A stretch of 64,000 bases of DNA from the NCBI RefSeq assembly GCF_030247195.1, contig NC_080671.1:73345412-73409411 (forward strand), given 5' to 3'. This document shows positions 56,110 through 64,000 of the stretch, piece after piece. The DNA is from Topomyia yanbarensis. Lineage: Eukaryota > Arthropoda > Insecta > Diptera > Culicidae. The notes beneath the pieces were generated by a model. The model worked only from the letters and a program-made list of their open reading frames with translations, made no database searches and was not told where the DNA came from. Position 1 is the first letter of the stretch; the number at the start of each line of letters is the position of its first letter. Made by a program: the position numbers and the translations under genes.

Positions 56110-58111
56110 ATGTTCACACGAGGAACTTAATGTTAACAACAACATTTTTATCGCTCTCTATGATTGCCAATTGATGTTCAAAGAAGGGTACACACAACGC
56201 GATAAACCAGCAGAGAGAAATCACTAGGCATTTCAGGAGTGGAACTAAAATGTTGCGGCTGGTTTCATTGTTAAGTTAGTAAGTAAGGATTAACGTTTCG
56301 ATTTCATTGTTTTAGTATGTGGCAGTTGGCTTGCCAACACACCTGTTTATGTTACATGTGAAAACGGGCCCAAAAGAGCAGCGATTCGATTGATTATTGA
56401 GTGCCTCTCGTTCTTTTTTGTCGTTATGAAAAAAGAGTTAGAAAAATATTCAGAAATCGTGAAATGAAAGTAGGAAAAAGAGCCAATCATTGGGAATCGA
56501 ACTAAGCGCACTCTGCTCCTCTTATTCTGGTTCTAAGAAAGGGGCATTTCCGAAAGCACTTTACGTCTTCGTTATTCCTTAAACTCTGAATCGTTAAGGG
56601 AAAAAACTCCCATAGTATAGTAAAACGATCCGAACTCCGCAATCTTTTTATCAAGAAACCGAAAATTTCTTTCTCGATGGGGAGTGTGAAAAAAGTGCTA
56701 ATTATTTTTAATCAGAAAGAATTTTTTAGCATTTGTTTAGCAAATCGAATTAATTTAGAAAGTGTATTGATCCTTTCGGAACTCATTAGCATCGAAGAAA
56801 TCTAATAATTTTATATCTCAATTAGCGATCTAACGTCAGTAATCAGTAAAAGTCAGCGAACTTTGCGTTTGGGAGAAAATTCTGACTCATTTGTTATCGA
56901 CGTCAAATCGCCAATAGCATCGAATCAGTTCAGGATTGTCAAAAAACGAATTCAACCGCCCGAATTAAAAAACGCTTTAGGAACGAAATATGTCTATATT
57001 TATGATTTTATTTCGTTATGCAATGCATCCCGTCTGTTAGCTTTACTAACAAAAGCAACAACTATAATTGGGTAGTGTCAGAAACATAGCCGCGAGCTTG
57101 ATAAGACTAAAAACCATATGATAACAGCCAAAGAGATCTTGAAACTTGTCCACACAAACGATACGTGACAAAAGTATTGCCAATATATCACAAGAGTCGG
57201 ATGAATTCCAATCATTTTAAAACCTTAAAAATCTAAAAGCAAATTTTCTCGGCAAATGAGAAGCAAATGTCACTATGACACGGTGTGATATCTTCCATTT
57301 GTCGGAAGCGAATGGTGCTGAAATGATTGTGTGTGCCCATATTTATAGATTCGAGATATTACTAGATATCAGTAATCACTCGGAAAACTGAAACCAACAA
57401 AAACTAATAACTGTTGTTTTTAAATTTTCCTAATAAAGTGAAACGCAAAGTTACAACATATTTTTTCTTAAACATTATTGGTTCGTTAAAACCTTGCCAA
57501 ATAAAAGGTTAATATTTTGAAATTTTAATACTTCGCTATTTCCAAAGATATTGACGAACACAATTCTGTCTTTTAATTTCTACATACCGTTATCGGGGGC
57601 TACTTTACTCCAAAATTAGGAAACAATATTCGATCTTGTAGTTCAAGTTTTATTGTTGTTTTTTTATAATTAAAGCAAATCATTCGTTGGTTCAATCTTT
57701 GGGACTTTGATCATAAAACAACGTAACATTTTTGCGACAAGCTCGAATAACGTTCTCTAGTTACGAATTCTGGGTAGTTTCCTTCTGCAATAAACATTGT
57801 TTCTGTCAAATATGCTGTTAATCTTGAATGATAAATTTGTGTTCGTTCTACTTTAGGCTATCTTTGCTATTTTTTCGAAGTATTTTCCCTATCTATTTCA
57901 GACAGAGCCATCAATGTGGACCATCTAAGAGCTCTAATGGAATATTGCAAAGTTATGCGCATGTATTTATGTGCTTTATTCAACGTTACCTAGTCGAATG
58001 ACAAGCATGGTTAGGTGGTGCGATAAGAAGGCAACCAGAATTTTTCTATTTTTTCACATTTTCTATACCAGAACTCATTTTTCGACAACTTAACATTAAC
58101 AGGGAAATTTC
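56110..58111. other. Gene-free stretch
   Basis: No gene or element end recognised. Confidence 0.4.
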
Positions 58112-58124
58112 AATAAATTTATGT

Positions 58125-59343
58125 TCAGTTTGTCTTCACATCTCGCCCTGAGCAGAAGCAAAAATCGTCCCGCGCAAGTGAAACAGTCAATTCTACCTAA
58201 AAATCAATCGGTTCCTATCGCACAAGCAGTCCATATAACAATAGCCTATACCTACTGTGCGATTTAGAGATGAGTGTCGGTGCCCAGCAAAAAGCAAACC
58301 AGATGCGGCCGAACTGTGTTGCTGTTGATTTTTCGAAATGCCCCGTAAGACCAGCCATTCGGGAAGTGGAACAGTTATTAAAAGTGCAGATGGAACTCAA
58401 TCTGGATGAAGTGAAAACCCTACAAATGCATCATATCAAAAATTGCGTGCTGATTTCGTTCAAGAACATTAACCAAGCTGAGTCATTCGCCTCGCGAAAC
58501 AACATGCAGCACACCGCCGAATGCGGCAATGTTAAATATAGCATTCCCGTATACATCGAGAACGGCGCAGTAGAATTTCGTGTCCATGATTTGGCTACGC
58601 GTACCCCTGACAGCGTGATTAAAAATCCTTGCAAAAATACGGAGAAGTAGACTCCGTTACACAAGATACATGGAGGATTTTTTTCCTGGGCATCCCTAAC
58701 GGTGTTCGTGTGGTGAGAATGCGTGTGACCAAGCCAATTCCCTCATACATAAGCTTCACAGTGTTAGGAAGGGACGATGCTCTCATTCAACAGACATCAC
58801 TAGTCACGTACCAAGGACAAATTCCTACGTGTCAGTTCTGCACGAAGAAGCTGCACCTCGGAAAACCTTGCGTAGAAACTGTTAAGGGAAACTTAACCAA
58901 TCCAACTGAAATCAGCCCAGAACCATCTTACACTAAACCACTAACAGCTGCAAAACCAACATCTCCAGATCAAGCACCAACAACCAGCAACAACAACAAC
59001 GAAACGAATGCCGAAAGAACGAACATACAATAACGACCGATAAGAGTAAGACAGAAACTGGAACATCTGACCGCGAGCAGCAGGAAAGTCGTACGGATGA
59101 GGACATGGACATGAACGACAACGCGAAAGAAGACAAACGGATCGAACCTCAAATTGCAGTGGACAACACTGGCAATATTTCGCCCCCTAGAAAAAGGATC
59201 TCAACACGCAGCAGAAAGCTGCGTCCGAACGAGACAAAAAATGTAACTTAGTTGTTTTTTTATTTATTGTAAAAAACGAACAATCGGCCTCGTCGAGCTA
59301 CCGCATTTGGGCCTAAATAAATTTAATAATTATAAAAAAAATA
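58125..59343 (+). mobile_element. ORF1-only non-LTR retroposon with CCHC gag, 13-bp target duplication
   Basis: AATAAATTTATGT occurs exactly at 58112-58124 and 59344-59356. The 1219-bp unit between starts TCAGTTTGTC, an initiator-like 5' end usual for I/jockey-type LINEs. It has a 145-nt leader, one gag-like reading frame (58270-59251) and an A-rich tail after 59318. No endonuclease or RT is present. The intact 5' end and the duplication show that the ORF1-only RNA was itself inserted. It is unrelated to the PHD-type ORF1-only element at 1364-2579. Confidence 0.82.
58270..59251 (+). pseudogene. gag-like ORF1 protein with one CCHC knuckle, two frameshifts
   Basis: Start ATG at 58270 (MSVGAQQKANQMRPNCVAVD). 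The first frame runs to 58650. Homology of sense continues in the frame from 58629 (KYGEVDSVTQDTWRIFFLGI, GVRVVRMRVTKPIPSYI), and a third frame from about 59030 (TDKSKTETGTSDREQQES ... RSRKLRPNETKN) ends at TAG 59249-59251. At about 58828-58869 there is CQFCTKKLHLGKPC, a C-x2-C-x4-H-x4-C knuckle. An acidic, Asn/Thr-rich region and a basic end follow. The phrase pattern matches ORF1 proteins of jockey/I-type LINEs in mosquitoes. RNA binding is inferred from the knuckle. The two shifts suggest decay after insertion. Confidence 0.75.
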
Positions 59344-59839
59344 AATAAATTTATGTAGATGTTTCTAGTGCTATTTGGATTGGATACAATAACATATCTA
59401 AAATGGCATTTGGTTCTCATTGGTGTAACGCCATATAAAGTTGTACATGTTATTTTTACATCTCATTCGACTTTTGCTACGAGCGAGAAGCGTGTCGATA
59501 TGCGGTCATATAGTGCGACAACAAAAAGGCACTCTCATTCGTTCTGTGAATCTCGAATCGATTGACAGAGCTTTCCAGTCCGTGCAGTGAAACGTTAGAA
59601 AGAATAGTGCTAATCCGCTGCCAAGGTTATCTTGCGCATTCTCCGCCTCGTCGAGGTTTCAGTATTTTTTCCCTTCTTTTATGTCTCTGTGCGTTTACCA
59701 TTATGCGGCCAGTGAGCAGTGAAGCAGTGTTTTTTTTCTAGTAAGCCGTCTGTGTACCGTTATATACATAAGTTAAGTAACGCTATAATACTTCACTTCC
59801 CATTATTTTCTACAATACCAGCTTACACTGGACAATAGG

Positions 59840-61853
59840 CCCGAGCAAAATGACTTCCCCTGACAGGGTGAGATAGATCTCAAAACGAAATTGGCTCCCC
59901 GACTCAAGGGTTGTCCGCGCTCGGCCACCGGGCTTAGGTGATCTTCTTCCGGGCAAAAGACAAAAAGTGTTTGAATTTATTGAAGATTTCTCGAGTTCTA
60001 GCAGAACGATAGTCGGCCGTGACAAGAATGTAGAATATACGCTCTGATATGTTTCGGGTGGTGGTAAATAGCTTCAACCAGGCAAATGATATTGATGGCG
60101 ACGAGCATTTTACGAAGGGGTATAGAGTGCGCCATGAAATAGGGTTGAATGTTCCGGGGAATAGATCCGAGTTGTAATTACGCGAATCTGCTTCTTATCG
60201 CGTGACCTTCGCCTGCTCAGCTCTAGCTAACTACCTCCTCTATGACAAGGTTCGTCTACCTGTTCGCCTATTTGTCCCGTGGGTCCCTCCCATTGTAGCA
60301 ATAAGGCTTGTAGCAATAAGGCATACCGGTGTCCTGTCAACCCATGGTTGGACGAAGAGTACTCAGACATGTATGCGGAGAAGGTCGTGAAAGCCAAGAA
60401 GCGTAGTTACTGGCACCGGGTCGTTGATGGACTAACGAGAGAAACATCGATGAGCACTCGTTGGGGCATGGCCCAATGTATGCGAATCCGAAACAGTACT
60501 AACGAGAGCGTGGAATATTCAAACCGTTGGATATTAGATTTCGCCAAGATTTTTCCGGTTCCTCCCCGGCACAGCAGACCTATCGCGTCGCGTCTCCCTT
60601 CGATACTGCGAAAGAAACACCTTTCTCGATGGTGGAGTTCTCACTTGCACTCTTATCATGTATCAATAATGCCCCAAGGCCATACAGAATCAAATGCAAC
60701 TTGTTAAAAAATCTGCCAGACTCTGCAAAGGGACGTTGAATTTATTTAATACATTTTTTGAGTGTAGCATTGTCCCTCAACTGGAGGCAAGTGAAAGTCC
60801 TCGTCATCCAAAAACAAAGAAAACCAGCCTCCGACCATAACTCGTATCGATCGATTGCAATGTTGTCCTGCATTCGGAAGTTGTTCGAGATAATAATCCT
60901 ATTCCGCATCGACAATGGTGTCAAAGCAAATGGCTTACTGTCAGATACACAATTTGGCTTCCGCAAAGCCAACTCCAAAGGTATCTGGGGATGCCTCATT
61001 ACGTATCTGTAACAGAAGTGCCAACAAAGCATCAATTTTCTCCGTACAATAACCGGAACATGGTGGGGTGGTCATCCAGAAGACCTTATTACCAAACAAC
61101 GATACTGTCGGTAATGGGATACGGATGCTTCTGCTTTCGCTCGGCTGCAACCATACATTTCATCAAACTCGAAAGAATTCAGTATCGTTGTTTGCGTATC
61201 GCCTTGGAGTACATGCAGTCGACCCATACGATAAGTCTCGAAGTCTGAAAATCGATTTTGGGAACTCTCATATCGATTGCTCATTCGATGCGGTATCTTG
61301 AACCCATTGGTGATTGAAAAATTCGAGAAGCTTGTCGACCTAAATGCTCAAACCTGTTTCATGCCCCTGTATTTTGACTACATAGCGCAGAATATTGACC
61401 CATCTTTTAATAGTTCCAACTGTGCCAAGGTGACATGTATGAGAGACTAATCGAAGCAATTTTTCAGTATTACTCAACAGAGAACCCTTGAAAGTTGTGA
61501 AATTTCGTGGGGTAAGGGTGATCTAGGAAGGTAGCTACATTCAATCGTCCCGAAGGTATGGACGAGATCTTGGTTCAAGATGTAGTTCGTAACTTCATTC
61601 GTGTGAAGTCCTGACTCATGGTAAACCATTACACGCTGGATGCACATCTTCGGCGTATTATGCTCGCGGATAGTGGTGTCTGCACTTGTGGTGACCGCTA
61701 TCACGACATCGAACACATTGTCTGTGCACGCAGTGAGTACAATTTCGCCTAATCTCAGCTGATGCATACCCTTCGTTCCCAAAGAATTCCACTCAACGAC
61801 CCAGTTCAAGATCTGATCTATCTCTTCCTAAAATCAATCAATATAAGAATGTA
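59840..61853 (+). pseudogene. LOA/I-like non-LTR element, fragments of ORF1 and ORF2
   Basis: A coherent frame with two stops at about 59850-60075 (RARPPGLGDLLPGKRQKVFE) may be ORF1. ORF2 pieces follow: AKKRSYWHRVVDGLTRETSM (60390-60455), SMVEFSLALLSCINNAPRPYR (60625-60690), WRQVKVLVIQKQRKPASDHNSYRSIAMLSCIRKLFE (60780-60885), NGLLSDTQFGFRKANS (60925-60975), then a jump to FIKLERIQYRCLRIALEYMQSTHT (61160-61230). The C-terminal tail HYTLDAHLRR...CTCGDRYHDIEHIVCARS, ending FLKSINIRM, closes at 61853. RT motifs A to C are deleted. The tail matches the remnant at 31984-32480, so both belong to one family. Confidence 0.78.
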
Positions 61854-62285
61854 ACCACTCTCTTTCTTTTTTTTCATTCTCAGAAGTCCCCTGTACTACT
61901 TTTGTGGCACCAACTCGCACCAGAATGCTACTACGTGATCGTTTTAACTCACCAATCGGTTTGCATAACTGGAGCCAAAAACGACCCGAAATTATGACCC
62001 ACCAGGAGGATTCCCTACGGGTCTGACGAGCACCATCCGACGACTTGGCAATCTAAAGCTGTCATTACCGTAGACGATTTGTCACAAACTGTAAGGTTGA
62101 TGTTCTACTTTTTTTGGCACCGTTGTCCTCTCCCGTATTACTCCGATGCTGAAATCAAACCCCCTCCCTGACATGTATTTCTGCAGCCAATATAGGGTGC
62201 GGCACTCGAAGTGTAACCAACTTCAGACCGTCCGGCTGAATGGCAGTTCGGAGTATTGTTTACAAGTGTACAAAAGCATTTTGCC

Positions 62286-62811
62286 ATTCTATTCTATTCT
62301 ATTCTAACCCTTACACAGCCAGTATTGAAAAGCATCCTGGAAAACACTGCAGATATTCTTTAGTGGCCAACATAAATATTTGAAGCATATTATGTGTAAT
62401 ATATCGCAAATGTTAAAACGGCCAGGTCTACTGTGCAGAGTTTGGTTTAAAGATGTTTCAAAATTATACGGCAACTAAATTATTCATTTAATGAATAATC
62501 CAACTAACGAATCATTTTGAATCTTGCAGGAGGAAGAAACAAGGACAACCGTACCGACCGTTTCAGTGTAAAGGGGATATGATAAATCGTTGGGAGTGAC
62601 TAGGCTAAGAAGGTTAATGTCACTCCTTTGGTCCTTTGGGAAGCGACAGAGCTATTTACACCTTGCCTTAGCTAATGAGCCTAGGTTATAGCGCCTTTAC
62701 TCGCTCTTATGGACGACTGCACCCAGTAAGGTAATAAACCTTATACGTTCTATATTACCTTATGGGACAGCGCCTATAGTCAGCAATTGGGAATCACTCA
62801 GATTAATAATG
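62286..62811 (-). mobile_element. Retroposed insertion with (TAGAA)n tail and 22-bp target duplication
   Basis: A perfect 22-bp direct repeat (62264-62285 and 62812-62833, beginning AAGTGTACAAAAGC) flanks 526 bp. Its left edge is four ATTCT units, which on the minus strand is a (TAGAA)n 3' tail. The 5' end is near 62811. There is no ORF. It could be a SINE or a 5'-truncated LINE tail; I do not recognise the family. It landed at the start of the mariner relic. Confidence 0.78.
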
Positions 62812-62833
62812 AAGTGTACAAAAGCATTTTGCC

Positions 62834-63237
62834 GACACTAAACGCAAAAAAGAGATTAGCGATTGAATTGAAAAAAATAGTGTAGTTGCTTTATATTTAG
62901 CAGGAACATCTCAACCAGCGATTGTTCGTGAGCTTAAACACTTAATGTAATAAAGTTTTAGTTTATCGCACCAGAATTCGTTATAATAATACTGGTAGCA
63001 TCGCGAAACGTCATGGAGGTGGGCAACCGTAGGTTCAGTAGTAAAGCGGTGACTGTCCAAAGAACTGAAAATATCCGACTGCAGCATTCGATGCATATCT
63101 GAAAATGATCTCAAGGTCAAGCCTTACAAGTTTCAAAAGATCCGTTATCTCACACCGAAGCAGTAACAAGTTAGACTTAAGAGAGCGAAGAAGTGGCTCG
63201 CTTGGCCGAAAGTACTTAAGTCTTTAAATGTAGTTTT
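62834..63237 (+). pseudogene. mariner-like transposase N-terminal relic
   Basis: In broken frames: ALYLAGTSQPAIVRELKHL, KRHGGGQP (near 63010-63030), ELKISDCSIRCISENDLKVKPYKFQKIRYLTPKQ, then QVRLKRAKKWLAWPKVLKS before the SINE. This is the N-terminal helix-turn-helix DNA-binding half of a mariner/Tc1-type transposase (cf. LNISDRS, LKVKPYKFQK, LTPKQ). Several in-frame stops and at least two shifts are present. The catalytic DDE/D half is not found beyond the SINE. Confidence 0.75.
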
Positions 63238-63248
63238 TAAAATCCCTT

Positions 63249-63400
63249 TTTTATTTTGATTATAGAGGATTATAGAAGTAAAGGTAACCTTAGCGTCATT
63301 CGCCTCTTTCCGGGCTAGAGAAATTTCTTTTGGAAAAATCTCTAACCCTATGCGGGGTTGGGAATCGAACTCAGGTGAGGTGCGTACAAGGCCCGCCCCC
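63249..63400 (-). mobile_element. tRNA-derived SINE, copy 4, A-box segment deleted
   Basis: Perfect AAAATCCCTT flanks both sides (63239-63248, 63401-63410). The B-box region (GAGTTCGATTCCC on the minus strand) and body are present, but the segment that holds the A box in copies 1 to 3 is missing: the sequence jumps from GCCTTGTACGC to the extreme 5' GGGGGCGGGCC. Because the duplication sits at the extreme end, the loss is internal and not a 5' truncation. Confidence 0.85.
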
Positions 63401-63410
63401 AAAATCCCTT

Positions 63411-64000
63411 ATTGTAATCTCCTAGTTTTAAGAAATTTAAAATGTAAAATGCAAAAATTGGCTCCTTCAAGCTGTAAAGGTATGGTCAATTTCAAAATGC
63501 GCTTATTGAACTTCCCATTTTTTGGATCAATAAAACAACGCATGCAGGCATGCTACCCTGCTGTCGATTGCATCACCGGAAAAACATGAAGAACCGCCAT
63601 CTGTACTCAAAAATAAACCTCTTCGGTAACATCGGGGAAGCATCTTGGGAGATGATATGTACATACGATCGCGAAAATCTAGACCTACCCGAACACAGGG
63701 GCAGCGGTGTGCGGCGCGGTAATTACAGCACAGACGCTGGAAGAGGACTTTACGCGGCATTGAAATACGATCCCAGGCAAAATTGCGTACCCAGTTTAGT
63801 TGGTTAGCTGGAAGTGATTTCACGGACAAGTGGGTATTCGACGAACAGACACTTCAATTTTGAAAAGTACACTGAAAGAAAGAAAGTATTGGACCGTCTG
63901 GTAGCTATTTGAAGGTTGGAAAGATTTCAGATGTGAAAATAGGTCCGAAAAATATTTATTTTTTATTTATTTTATTTTATTTTTATATCCACTTGCAGTA
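63411..64000. other. No gene recognised; T/A-rich end
   Basis: Overlapping open frames on both strands (63527-63829) have no known motif. The last 50 bp are a TTTTA-type simple repeat. Confidence 0.35.

Overview
The window looks like intergenic and genic DNA from an insect, most likely a fly or mosquito with a large repeat-rich genome. It is AT-rich, has short introns of about 54-250 bp with GT-AG ends, and carries two ZAD-C2H2 zinc-finger genes (a family greatly expanded in insects), a zona-pellucida (ZP) domain gene, and insect-type retrotransposons. A culicine mosquito is my best guess from repeat style, but the sequence alone does not prove it. A run of exactly 500 N (5424-5923) marks a sized assembly gap.

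Only three host genes are well supported. A ZAD-C2H2 gene on the minus strand (21173 to 18866, six exons) and its intact paralogue on the plus strand (27986-29696, five exons) point away from each other across about 6.8 kb of nested small transposons. A minus-strand ZP-domain membrane protein gene (40309 to 38387, six exons seen, 5' part missing) has the ZP cysteines, a basic cleavage site and a C-terminal membrane segment. A short orphan exon-like piece (30669-30901) is also recorded.

Most of the rest is transposable elements. The largest is an R1-clade non-LTR retrotransposon (about 11.8-17.7 kb). Its gag-like ORF1 is open, its ORF2 is frameshifted, and the two ORFs overlap at GTGA. It sits between two 124-bp arms of an inverted repeat. 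Decayed relatives lie at 5.9-7.3 kb and 33.3-36.8 kb, the latter being two copies joined end to end. LOA/I-like (RNase H-bearing) remnants lie at 31.98-32.48, 49.9-51.0 and 59.8-61.85 kb. A 5'-truncated L2/CR1-like tail is at 7.7-8.45 kb and a mariner transposase relic at 62.83-63.24 kb. Two separate retroposons of about 1.2 kb carry ORF1 only, with no reverse transcriptase, and both have clean target-site duplications: one encodes a PHD-finger protein (1364-2579), the other a CCHC-knuckle protein (58125-59343).

Small DNA transposons are abundant and often have exact ends. Six have perfect 8-bp target duplications (hAT-like), others have 4- or 7-bp duplications, and four copies of a tRNA-derived SINE occur. 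At 40.8-42.3 kb these form a matryoshka: a hAT-like element holds a smaller hAT-like MITE and a second repeat, which in turn holds a palindromic MITE and a SINE.

I saw no CRISPR array, operon or bacterial feature. Stretches not listed as features appear to be non-coding or unrecognised.
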